From the NCBI GenBank assembly GCA_029339505.1, contig JAQISU010000057.1:5476001-5540000 (forward strand): a DNA stretch of 64,000 nt, given 5' to 3'. This DNA is from Unio delphinus (Eukaryota; Mollusca; Bivalvia; Unionida; Unionidae). The notes beneath the pieces are model-generated. The model had not been told where the DNA came from and searched no databases. It saw nothing but the letters and a program-made list of their open reading frames with translations. Numbering within the stretch: position 1 is the stretch's first letter; each line of letters begins with the position of its first letter. A program made the position numbers and the translations under genes. Positions 53,879 to 64,000 of this stretch are shown here, piece by piece.

Positions 53879-56800
53879 CTTGAAGAAGATGAAAAATAAA
53901 CACGCTACGTTAGTCAGTCATTAAGTAAGTGTATCAGACGAGTTTCCAACACATATTTGAGTCACATTAACCATTGTTTGCCTCATTTTTGTTGCGAATG
54001 ATGTCGAGAGATTCAATAATACAAGGCTATGCTGAACTGTATACACAGTACATCCATGTTATGTAGCCCAGCGAAAAAAGAGTCTTGACTTTCAGATAGA
54101 AAGGTAAATATAAATATTCATGATAGATAAGATACAAAACATTTCATAATCAGCGATAAGTATATAAAAAGACGTGATTGTTTAACCTACCACTCCACTT
54201 AACTCCCACCCTCCGTCCTAAAAAAGGACGAAAACCAATATAGGTATGGACTAGCAAGCGACAAGATACTGTGATCTTAGTTATACAAAACTAGCGTCAT
54301 TTGATGAATGAACCTTTCGACAAAGGATGACTCCGAATGAACGGATGCACACTGTGATCACTGTCACACATACTGTGTATTATCAATGACTATTGTTTGG
54401 CACAAAAATGAAATTTCAAGACAGGTTATCTCTTTCAGAAGATTTTGTTCCTGACCAAACTTTCTGAAACATGGAACCAAAACGTTTATGTATGTACGCG
54501 CCATCTGTATGGAGGAATACTGTCTGGGCGAGTCCCAACTGGAGTCTTTTGGCAACAAAACGGTACCATGTCATTATCTAAAGTTATTCTTACATATCCA
54601 GCCATGTAGATGAGAGTGGCAGGAGCAATCCATTCTCTAGCATGAATCCCTCCTTCTAACCAAAAGCCCTTTCTTTCAATCTCTGATTGGGAACTTATCT
54701 GTAAAATATGTTAGTCAAATTATGAGCAAATATCATAAATAACCAGTCGGAGAGAAAAAGATAGACGTGCAAAGATAAGCCATAAATAATACAATCCACT
54801 ATATGCCATATTTTATCTTAGAAAAGTAGCTATAAAAAAAGGCTTAGTAATACTTCAAGTTCTATTGCCAAGCGATTATCGCTCTTTCTTCCAAATTTTG
54901 AGTTTCCTTCTCCGAAAAGACCATCCGACGCCAGCAAAAGGCTCCTGAAGAACATTTTAAAATCTAAGAGATAAAAATAAATTGGTAAAACGAGAACAAA
55001 AAAGAAAACACACAAAATATAAATAAATAAAATAGAGAAAAGTAATTTCCAGGGGTCAGAGAGATTTTACAAATCTATTCTCTGTTGAACAACACGGTTT
55101 CTTTAAATTTATGAGTTATCAAACTTTTCAGGTATTATGTCCAATACAAAACTATTTATTTTCTCAAATAAGATTTTCATTCAGCATAAAAGGTAACCAA
55201 AAAATAAACAAAAAAAATGGAATTCATTTTCAGTGTTTCTCCTGTACATGAAGTAAATGTTTCTGTCAGTTGTTAGCATTCTGTCTCACCGTACTTTTTT
55301 ATTGAAAAACTATGCTCACTAATTCAAACTGTTGTAAGAGTCTTCACATTATAGTAGTTTAATGTGTAAAGTCAATACATACAGTTCTCAGATAAAATCA
55401 ATTTAAAAGAACTATATCTATGTATTTTGTGTAAATCTACTGTATCAGGCTGGCCAGTAATAAATATAAATAAATAATAATAATAATAATGAGTTAACAA
55501 AATCTATATACAATACATGAGAATTGTAAACTTTTTCCAAGAAATCTTTTCATCAGATTTCGCTCCTGAAGTTAAAGTTTACTAAAAGATTTTAGTTTGA
55601 CACCTATAATGGCATGTCTTGGTGATATCAACTTTTTGACCCCATTGACAGCTTCCGACATCAGAAAAAAGAGCGAAGACCTACGTGTTGGTCTACATAG
55701 GATTATGCATGTGTGTGTGATTAGGATTTTTAACGTAGCTTTAACAATTTTTCAGTCATATCGCTACAATGTCTGCAGTGAGGCAGTTTATAGTGATGTC
55801 TAGCACTGGGCATGTAGCATGATGTCCCACCCAGTCACATTATCCTAACACCAGACCGACCAGTCCTAACACTAACCTCTTAATGCTGAGTGCCAAGCGA
55901 GGCCTTTGTAAGTACCATTTTTGTAAGTCATTAGCATGACTCAGCCGGGGATCGAACCCACGACCTTTCGCTTCCGCGGCTGACGGTCTAACCACTAGGT
56001 CACCGGAGCGGTCTACATAGGATTATTAACATCACATGAAACATATAATTTCATTAAATTAAGACCTAATACAAATTAAAATGTAAATCATAATTAACAT
56101 AATAAATCTCATTCTATGTAATTCTGACCTTTGGAACTGCTTCTGGGGTCCTGTGGATTGCAGAGCAATTCGGAAACCTTATGCATATCACAACCCGTTA
56201 GAGATGTCACCTGCCACGTCTGACAAACTGTTCATGAATGGCAAAATATGTCTGCATTTAGAAGCTGCCTACGTTGTGGAAACAATTTACAGTTCTAGAG
56301 GTTCGCGATGAAATTGCTTCAAACCATTCATACGACGGGTATTTTGAAAGTTCAAATATTTTTGGACACCTGCATATATGCAAGAGACAAAAAATAGATA
56401 AATGATTGTGGCGTAAAAACTTAGGAGAAAGAGAAGCAATCATGATACAGGGCAAATTAGCATCATATAATTCCAATTTTTATGAATTAAACGAATTTCC
56501 TGTAATATGATTGGATGTAAACGGTCACGTGATGTTGATCAGGAATTGTTTACACTTCGATAAATTCTAGGACTACTTTCGGTTTTTGAAATATAAATAA
56601 ACATTGCAGACACGTTATTGTGAAACGATTTTGTCATCTGTAAAATATATAATTCTGCAAATAAATATAACTTTTACACTTTTTATACTTTTTCCAATAT
56701 TCTGAATAAACGTAACTGTGACAGAAGTCACATTTCATTTCATTAGCATCATATAAACTTCGAGTGTCCTTAGGGTACTTTCTAACTGACGTCAAGGCCG

Positions 56801-59800
56801 ACTTGAATCAATCTTGTATCGAAGTCATTAGTTCTGAGACTTTTTATCGTTTTAAGGATTGCCGCGAATCCATTGTCGATGACTCGCGTTCTGGAAGTCA
56901 TTGGTCTGCGATTAATAAGTGAAATGTGGTTGCTGTACAATTGACGATCATACTCAATACACAGTGGATGATATTTATATTATCACAAGGGTTCAAAGTG
57001 GTCAATCGGGTCAAGAAATGGACATTCGTTAGCTGTTTTAACTTGATGAAGAGTCGCTGGAAGATAAGAAATTTTTATGCAAGAATATTCCAACATTAAT
57101 TGACGGCAAAAACATACTCGGAGTAAAATCGCGAAAACAGCTACTGCTACCGGCCAAATATAAAAAGAATGGTATGGTACGTCTAAATGAGTTTGTCACA
57201 TTTAATGAAACCCGGTTCAAGAGTTATAATTGGGGATAACGAGAAGTGATCATAAAGAACTCGACATAGACTGTCAAAAGAGTTGTATACCCACTTTTTT
57301 CAATGGGTAAGGCTCGCTCATCCAGATACCTCTGTCTGAATAGTGCGAGGTACCAGAGATTCTGCACTAGCGGGTCTGCGGGAAGAGAGGTTTACGATGG
57401 ATCCTTCCTTTGTCGTATGTAATAAAACCCGGCTCAAGAGTACTAACTGGGGATAACGAGCAGAGATCACAAATAACCGACATAGTTGCACTGTCATAAG
57501 AGTTGTATACCTATTATGTTTCAATGGGAAAGGCTCGCTCATTCAAATACCTCTGTCTGAATAGTGCAAGAGAGTTTGCACCAGCGGGTCTGCGGGAAGA
57601 AAGGTCACGATGGATCTAAAGCAGGACTGGATGAGTGGACTGCACAAGATCAATCCTCAACCATATATCGGGAGCGGTGAATAGGACGGTCGGTATGGTC
57701 ATCATTGTGGTCAGGATGCAGTAATGTAGCATTATATTTATTGATGAATGTTACACTGATCATATTTGTTTATAAATCCATACATTGATCAAATCTTTAG
57801 ATAAATCAATGTTTTGATAATATTGTTACAAGCACAGGGGTATTCACTTGACCGAGCGGTGTCAAAACCCTGGCGCGAGTCACGCTGGAAGTCATATGTT
57901 TTCCCCAAACTTCCAAAGACTTCCATACAACTTGAGTTGTAAAATGGAAAGAAAGACGTGTCTGCTATAATTATTAATCTTTGCTGTAATCAATGGGCGA
58001 CCCAGAGGAGACAACTTGCCCAAACGTCCATTAACTGCACCTTTACATGGTTTTTCTTCATTATCATCCGTTTTCCGTACCGATAGCTTGTCATGCCATA
58101 GAAATTACACCAGTATTCCCTTACTAACTGGGAAATATTTAACTGCGCGACCCTAGGCCAGTCCATCCACAGAATTTCCGGCGTATCACACTCATATACA
58201 TACGCCAATTTTCCACTATGGCCACATAAACGGTACCTACCAAGTCCCAACTTATTGATTCCATTCTATAATTTACTGATTTCCAACCATAAATGCTGCC
58301 TTTTCAATCACACTACTTGTATACACCACTGAATTTTAATATGGACTATGTAAACAGGGACAGTCATTCGGCTTGTACCCAAAATCACTACTAACGACCC
58401 AAGCATGGTTCAAATTCACTAACACTTACTCCAAATTTATGACAATATTTAGAGATAGATGCTTGTGTTTAGCATATCATTTGTTGAACCCGTACATTAA
58501 TCATATATGTTGTATACTGATCACATTCAGTGTGTGTGTGTGCGTGCGTGCGTGCGCGTGCGTGTGTGTGTGTCATTTGGATTGTTAAGGTAGCTTTAAC
58601 AATTTTTCAGTTCTAACGCTACGAAATCTGCAGTGTGGCAGTTTATAGTGATGTCTACCACTGGGGCATCATGCCACAGACATGTAGCATCATGTCCCAC
58701 CCAGTCGTGTCTTCCAGTCACCAGGTTAACCAGTCCTAACACTAACCTCTTAATGCCAAACAAGACATTAACCTCTTAATGCCAAGTAAGGCAGCTGCTA
58801 GTATATATTTAGTAAGTGTTTTGAATGACTTTGAAAGGAATCGAATCCGCGACCTCCCGGATTCGAAACGGACGCTATAACCACTTAGGGAACCGGAGCG
58901 GTCAGTCATATTCACTGACAAATTATCCCTTATTTGTATATATGTCAATTAACTCTGTGTGCATCTGCATTGTAGAGTTAAATTTTCAGTTATTTTCGTT
59001 TCGTTTCTTAGAGATGGAAGTAAGAGTGCTTGCTGGGGAGGTCAGAGATTCGACTATCCTTATTCTGCATTATAAATGAAAATCGCATTCACGTGCTTTT
59101 GTTAGGTGTATTCTTTGATCAATTCACCAAGTTTCGTCCTAGTACACCACGTACTTACGTAGATATACACTAGGTAAAGTGAAACAAAAGATAAACTAAT
59201 GTATCCGCATTTTTAATATAAAAAGGGTTATAATAAAGCACATAGCATGTGCCATACATTTCAAAGCGATAAAAACATGAAAATAACATAATTTTATAAT
59301 GAAATACAATTTGCATTAGTACACAAATTCTACTGAAAATGAAACAAAACATCAATTGTCATATATGTAGTGAGACATTACTTTAAATTCAAATTATTTT
59401 GGAATTAGGAAAACATGACAACCACAGACACATACAGACAGACAGACACACACACACTGTCAGGCAATCCGCCGGATATAAGACATATGTTTCAATCATT
59501 TTGATTTGGTTGTTTTAACAAGTATTCGTAAAATTACTCAGTGCATTCTGATTGGTTGATTCAACGGCTGACGTCACTTATAAACTACTAAAGCTATGGC
59601 GTATTATAGATTTATTAATTTACCTTCAGCTCTAACAAAGGCCGACCTTCGTAGGAGTTGGTAAAGTTGAATATGGTTGTGATCGGTTTGTACTTCATGG
59701 CCATAGATTGAACCCAGTCGTTTATCTGAGAAATTAAACAAAATAAAAATATACACCACACATCATAAAATAGATTAAAGTACGGCCAAACCGAAAGCCA

Positions 59801-59868
59801 AACAAAAATGCAATCAAATAGTTTACAAGGTAAAGGGACAGTTAATGTATTCAATCAGAATATACTAA

Positions 59869-59956
<88 letters not shown>

Positions 59957-60038
59957 TATATATTTGAATGCAAAGTTAACATTATATTGAGACTAATGCC
60001 AATGGCTAACATCATGCTATGTTTTGCAATTTTCTCCG

Positions 60039-60086
<48 letters not shown>

Positions 60087-60368
60087 CTGTTCAAGTGTGT
60101 GATATTTTCCATAATCGAGGTCATTGCCCTCCATCACAGAAATTTGTCTGCTTACAATCTTCTGTTGTTTATAAATTGCTTGCTGTACATCCTCGATTAT
60201 AACTTCATAGTAAATATCATTGGCTTTGAGCTCAGTTATGATATTTTCAAACGAATTTGGCGACAGATTCAGGTCTACCGTAGAATTCACAGCAGAGGGT
60301 GCCCGCCACACATCTATTTCCTGAGAAATGAATGTTTATAACTTTTACAACAACATTTTTGCATAATT

Positions 60369-60430
<62 letters not shown>

Positions 60431-61103
60431 TACTTACTCTACGTCTATAGACTAGACATAGTTCAGTACAGCCATATTGGCATTATTTACAGACTGAAAA
60501 TATATATTTCAAATGCAAATAATGTAATTAACATATATTATTCATAGATATTTTGTATTAAACACTGACTAATTTATTCCAATCTACAATAGCGTTGCAT
60601 CATCTCTTTACATATTTTAAAAATTTACGTGTTCTTTTATGAGATTACCTTGGTATTATAGATATTATCTGTTATTATCAAGTCTATGACAACCAAATTA
60701 ATTAACATTACGACTCGAAGGCATTATTAAAACTCTATCAAGTTTTACATCAGTCTATGAGGAAACGATATGGTAATATTTTTGAACTCATGTCATTTTA
60801 ATCATGTAATATAATTTTTTTAAATATACTTCGAAGAAAAGAATGTTCACATCAACAGTTTATTATCAAACTGAAGTGCGGTTGACATTTACATATTTCA
60901 TTAAATTGTGCAAGTAAATAAATAAAGTAAAAAATACACTTCAATTTATTCCAAGATGATGAGATACGTTATGTACTTAAATCTTTTTCTTTTGAGAATG
61001 CCGCTTATAAATGTAGATATACATTACCTGTTCTTTGAGAATAATGTCTTGAAGCAAAAGCAGCTGTTCTTCGTTTTGAGGTACAACGCGGAGAACCTTG
61101 TAC
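53768..61103 (-). CDS. M14A zinc carboxypeptidase (carboxypeptidase A/B-like zymogen), partial
   Basis: Whole-gene entry. Minus-strand exons in order: 61103-61028, 60320-60087, 59725-59624, 54698-54594, 53878-53768. All introns are GT-AG on the minus strand and all visible joins after the first exon are phase 0. The product begins in the propeptide (YKVLRVVPQNEEQ), passes through DVWRAP and DYGKYHTLEQ (start of the catalytic domain), SYEGRPLLELK, then GGIHAREWIAP, whose His and Glu are two of the three zinc ligands, and DWYIVPVVNTDGYEYTWSK. In this family the enzyme is secreted and removes C-terminal residues after propeptide cleavage. The signal-peptide exon lies upstream, probably beyond the window or unrecognised. 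The segments with the third zinc ligand, the substrate-binding tyrosine and the catalytic glutamate were not found downstream, so activity cannot be assumed. Confidence 0.88.
54594..54698 (-). CDS. Carboxypeptidase exon D: HxxE zinc-binding segment
   Basis: 105 bp, phase 0-0, between ttttacag and tat|gtaaga. It encodes GFWLEGGIHAREWIAPAT. HARE supplies the first two zinc ligands and the arginine that M14A enzymes use in catalysis. All key residues of this segment are intact. Confidence 0.92.
54699..55690. other. Carboxypeptidase intron, nothing recognised
   Basis: Part of the 4.9 kb intron between exons C and D. Only a short AAT run near 55472-55492 stands out. Confidence 0.4.
55707..56010 (-). 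mobile_element. tRNA-derived SINE, family 1, copy 3, with perfect target duplication
   Basis: Minus-strand copy starting ccgctccggtgacctagtgg (A-box tgacctagtgg) with the B-box region ggtcgtgggttcgatcccc, ending ttaaaaatcctaatcacaca. Flanked by a perfect 16-bp duplication, gtctacataggattat at 55691-55706 and 56011-56026. The best preserved copy of the family in the window. Confidence 0.92.
56765..57060 (+). pseudogene. Mariner-like transposase fragment (N-terminal region)
   Basis: A plus-strand frame contains FYRFKDCRESIVDDSRSGSH (about 56839-56900), which strongly resembles the FKxGRESxEDxxRSGRP motif between the two helix-turn-helix parts of mariner transposases. The frame ends in stops soon after and no catalytic D residues or inverted repeats were identified. 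Confidence 0.6.
57208..57617. repeat. Tandem duplication, about 216-bp unit of unknown nature
   Basis: Two diverged copies (57208-57423 and 57424-57617) share aaacccggntcaagagt, ggggataacgag, aagagttgtatac, aaggctcgctcat, tacctctgtctgaatagtgc and agcgggtctgcgggaagag. No open frame is shared and no known family recognised. Confidence 0.8.
57620..58520. other. Carboxypeptidase intron with one unassigned minus-strand frame
   Basis: The minus-strand frame at 58250-57990 (86 codons, GLGRYRLCGHSGKLAYVYE...) looks slightly protein-like but starts without ATG and has no flanking splice or promoter evidence. No family recognised. Confidence 0.3.
58533..58900 (-). mobile_element. tRNA-derived SINE, family 1, copy 4, with CA tail
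   Basis: Minus-strand copy from ccgctccggttccctaagtgg through a B-box region at about 58838-58856 to ctaccttaacaatccaaatg and a CA/CG tail, which on the plus strand is the TG run at 58531-58573. Approximate target duplication tcacattcagtg (58521-58532) and tcatattcactg (58906-58917). Confidence 0.82.
58920..59620. other. Carboxypeptidase intron, nothing recognised
   Basis: Short CA/GACA-rich stretch at 59420-59460; otherwise unremarkable. Confidence 0.4.
59624..59725 (-). CDS. Carboxypeptidase exon C
   Basis: 102 bp, phase 0-0, between tttctcag and aag|gtaaat. It encodes INDWVQSMAMKYK and then NSYEGRPLLELK. S-x-EGRP is a conserved M14 signature just before the zinc-binding segment. Confidence 0.88.
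59872..59952. repeat. CT microsatellite
   Basis: An uninterrupted CT run of about 80 bp in the intron between carboxypeptidase exons B and C. Confidence 0.95.
60041..60086. repeat. AAT microsatellite abutting a splice donor
   Basis: About fourteen AAT triplets on the plus strand. On the minus strand they read ATT and start inside the donor of carboxypeptidase exon B (cag|gtattattatt). Confidence 0.92.
60087..60320 (-). CDS. Carboxypeptidase exon B: propeptide to start of catalytic domain
   Basis: 234 bp, phase 0-0. It opens with EIDVWRAPSA, as in procarboxypeptidases (DFW.P-type segment), continues through the propeptide helix region (NSFENIITELKAN, then YYEVIIEDVQ) and ends with LDYGKYHTLEQ, the first conserved motif of the mature enzyme. 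The donor reads gtattattatt because an ATT microsatellite begins inside it. Confidence 0.88.
60372..60430. repeat. CA microsatellite
   Basis: CA run of about 58 bp shortly upstream (minus-strand sense) of carboxypeptidase exon B. Confidence 0.93.
60435..61020. other. Carboxypeptidase intron, nothing recognised
   Basis: AT-rich sequence between exons A and B without repeats or frames of note. Confidence 0.4.
61028..61103 (-). CDS. Carboxypeptidase exon A: start of propeptide
   Basis: 76 bp between tttatacag and cag|gtaatg. It encodes YKVLRVVPQNEEQLLLLQ, the conserved opening of the M14A activation peptide. The frame stays open for about 70 bases upstream of the acceptor with hydrophobic codons, but there is no ATG there, so I read it as intron and not as a signal peptide. 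Confidence 0.85.
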
Positions 61104-61371
61104 CTGTATAAAGCAAAGAAAGATACTAGAATTGGAATGTAACGAACAAGTAATATACCATAAAATAGCAAACAGTTTTGTTTTATTATTGGTTCAAAAT
61201 ATTTGGCAGCCCTCTAATTATTTTTACAATTAGCTGAGATATATCCTACAATAGCTTTTATTTGGAGTGCGTTTGTCCTTTTTTGTTGTTGCTATTGTTT
61301 CTGTAGATATTATTCCTGTATTTTCGAGAGTGATATTGTGATACCAGTCTGTATGTCCTTTTCCCTCACTC

Positions 61372-62425
61372 CTTCTTAGTCACTGGGTTGGGATATACAC
61401 AACTTGGTAAGATGGCAGTCTGCCTGTCCATTATCCTGACTTTGTGACCACTGGGTAGAGAGATATACTAAATTGGGTAAGATGGCAGTCTGCCTGTCCG
61501 TTATACTGACGTCATGACCACTGGGTAGAGATATACTAAATTTGAAAAGATGGCAGTCTGCCTCTCCGTTATCGTGACTACTTGGCCACTGGGTAGAGAA
61601 ATATTAAATTTGGTAAGATGGCAGTCTTTCTGTCCGTTATCCTGACTTCTTGGCCACTGGGTTGATATATATTAAATTTGGTAGATGGCAATCTGTCTGT
61701 CTGTTATCCCGACTTCCTGGTCACTAAGTAAAGATATACTAAATTTGGTAAGATTTCAGTCTGCCTGTCCGTTATCCTGAATTCTTGGCCACTGGGTAGA
61801 GATATACAACATTTAGTAAGATGGCAGTCGGCCTATCCGTTATCATGACTACTTGGCCACTGGGTAGAGCAATACTAAATTTGGTAAGATTGCAGTCTGC
61901 CTGTCCGTTATCCTAACTTCTAGGCCACTGGGTTGAGATAGATTAAATTTGGTAGATGGCAATCTGTCTGTCTGTTATCCTGACTTCATGGCCACTGGGT
62001 AGAGATATACTAAATTTGGTAGATGGCAGTCTGCCTGTCCGTTATCCTGAATTCATGGCCACTGGGTAGAGATATACTACATTTAGGAATATGGCAGTCT
62101 GCCTGTCCGTTATCATGTCTACTTGGCCACTGGGTAGAGAAATACTAAATTTGGTAAGATGGCATTCTGTCTGTCCGTTATCCTGACATCTTGGTCACTG
62201 AGTAGAGATATACTAACTTTGGTAAGATGTCAGTCTGCCTGTCCGTTATTCTGACGTCATAACCACTGGGTAGAGATATACTAAATTTGGTAAGATGTCA
62301 GTCTGCCTGTCCGTTATTCTGACGTCATAACCACTGGGTAGAGATATACTAAATTTGGTAAGATGGCAGTCTGCTTGTCCGTTATCCCGATTCCCTAGCC
62401 ACTGGGATTGAAATATACTAAATTT
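61372..62425. repeat. Minisatellite, about 68 bp, about 15 copies
   Basis: Units of gccactgggtagagatatac, taaatttggtaagatggcag, tctgcctgtccgttatcctg and acttcttg. Lies upstream of the first visible carboxypeptidase exon, probably in its first intron. Confidence 0.92.
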
Positions 62426-62809
62426 GGTAAGATACGTCTTTATGCTTGCACCATAAGCAACAGGATGTTTTATGTTAAACTTTCTTTCTTAAAGTCCCAA
62501 ACAAGGAGTCAAAAAGTTAAAAGTGCTAAATTCAAAGTCATAGCTATAATATTTGAATATTTTTTTGATCAAATATTATTTTGTAAGTTTAGTTATAGCA
62601 TGCATGCAAACACTATATGCATATGCGTGTACAGGTAGGTGTTTGTGCACGGCGGGTCATGGAGGTGGGGGAAGGGAGATTGAGAAAGTAAGAAGATAAC
62701 AAATCATGGATATTCAAGGTGGAAAATATTTGCTTTTAATTGACGTTATTTTAATATCGAACAAGCAATCAATTTATTTTAAAGGCAGCAATTAAAAAAA
62801 CTCACAATG

Positions 62810-64000
62810 TGTCTGATTGATCTCTTGAGTCAAGTTACGTTTTTTGGTGGTAACTCTTTTGAGTCAATCTGCACCGTTTGGTGAATCTTTAGGGTCAATC
62901 TACTACTTAAAGTGAATGACTTGAGTCAATCTACCTATTTTGGTAAATTAGCAGAGTCAAACTGCATCTTTTAGTGAACCCCTAGAATCCAGACACATCT
63001 TTTAGTGAACCCTTAGAATCCAGACACATCTTTCAGTGAACCCTTAAAATCCAGACATCTTTTGGTGAACCCATATAATCCAGACACATATTTTAGTAAA
63101 CCCTTAGAATCCAGACACATCTTTCAGTGTACCCTTAGAATCCAGACACATCTTTTGGTGAACCCATATAATCCAGACACATATTTTAGTAAACCCTTAG
63201 AATCCAGACACATCTTTTGGTGAAAGATTAGAGTCTAGCTACATCTTTATGGTGAATCCAGAGTCAAACTATATCTGATGGTGAATCCTTAGACTCAAAA
63301 TATATATCTTGGTGAATCCTTGGGATCAGGTTACATATACCTATTAGTTAATCCTTAGGGTTGAACTAAATCTTTAGGTAAATCGTTTGAGCCAAACTAC
63401 ATCTGTTAGTGAATCGTTAGAGTCAGGCTACATTCAGTACCAGGTTGCCAAATAATCAGAACAGACAACGGACTATGGCCCCCACGCATTTTAGAGGTCC
63501 TGCGACAACGAATTTAAATAATATTGTTAGACCATTTACGAAAATGGGAGGGGGTATTATTTCGAGTGCCTAAGGCCCTTCACAGGGTTCAATCCGCACT
63601 GGCTACATATATTGGTGAATTCTTAGTTAGACTACATATTTAGGCGAATCCTTAGAGTCAAGCAAAAGTAAGTTTACACCTTTTGGTGACTCCTTAGAGT
63701 CAGTCTACATCTTCTGGCGAATCCTTAGAAACAGACTACATCTTTTGGTGAATCCTTAGATCCAAGCTACATATTTAGGTAAATCGTTGAAGTCAGGCTT
63801 CATCTTTTAGTGACTCCTTAGAGTCCGACTACATCTTGTGGTGAATCCTTAGAGTCAGACTACATATTTTGGTGAATCCTTAGAGTCAGACTACATAATT
63901 AGGCGAATCCTTAGAATCAGGTTACATCTTTTCATGAATCTATAGTCAGTCTATATCTTTAGGTGAATCCTTACTCAGGTTATGTCGTGTGGTGAATCTT
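62810..64000. repeat. Minisatellite, about 32 bp, running off the window end
   Basis: Units like ttggtgaatccttagagtca-gactacatcttt in more than thirty copies, with a sub-family (cagacacatcttttagtgaa) at about 62980-63220. Interrupted at about 63440-63605 by sequence unlike the repeat (contains actatggcccccacgcattt and aaggcccttcacaggg), possibly a mobile-element insertion. Confidence 0.9.

Noticed and set aside
61104..61171. Hydrophobic codons directly upstream of carboxypeptidase exon A, resembling a signal peptide
   Set aside because: There is no ATG in this frame and a good acceptor (tttatacag) lies at the exon edge, so it is intron.

Overview
This window is eukaryotic nuclear DNA: AT-rich, intron-rich and crowded with tandem repeats and decayed retroelements. 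The gene families (YWTD/EGF/sushi receptor, M14 carboxypeptidase with propeptide) are metazoan. The dispersed repeats (DIRS-like element, several LINE remnants, tRNA-derived SINEs with CA tails, hAT-type MITEs) and the minisatellite load fit a lophotrochozoan. From memory of similar SINEs I would guess a mollusc, probably a bivalve, but nothing here proves it.

Two protein-coding genes can be supported. Gene 1 (+ strand, exons from 4573 to 47504) is a single-pass membrane receptor. Thirteen exons join in frame at every junction to give 757 codons plus a stop: six YWTD-type propeller motifs, one EGF-like module, five sushi/CCP modules with six cysteines each, one transmembrane segment and a cytoplasmic tail of about 100 residues with two tyrosines. 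The signal-peptide exon is not in the window. Gene 2 (- strand, exons from 61103 down to 53768) is the front part of a secreted M14A (carboxypeptidase A/B-type) zymogen: propeptide, start of the catalytic domain, the HxxE zinc-binding segment and the VVNTDGYEYTW segment. I could not find the rest of the catalytic domain between 53768 and the end of gene 1. The two genes converge.

Layout: 1-4572, decayed DIRS-like retroelement and spacer. 4573-28818, large introns of gene 1 with SINEs, a GATA-motif array downstream of a TATA box, LINE remnants, a hAT MITE and many minisatellites. 28819-43902, the EGF, sushi and transmembrane exons, separated by more minisatellites and a solo LTR carrying a nested SINE. 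43903-47203, an intron opened by a 43-bp array that copies the end of the transmembrane exon together with its splice donor. 47204-47504, last exon. 47505-53767, 3' region and intergenic DNA with a second hAT MITE and an unassigned coding-like block. 53768-61103, carboxypeptidase exons with SINEs, a mariner-like remnant and a 216-bp duplication. 61104-64000, two long minisatellites.

The most notable points are the minisatellite grown from an exon end with its 5' splice site, the recent duplication of sushi exons with an apparent exon loss, the complete multi-domain receptor, and the half carboxypeptidase gene. Limits: exon calls come from reading frame, splice dinucleotides and family resemblance by eye. 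No alignment, transcript or database search was available, and repeat copy numbers are approximate.
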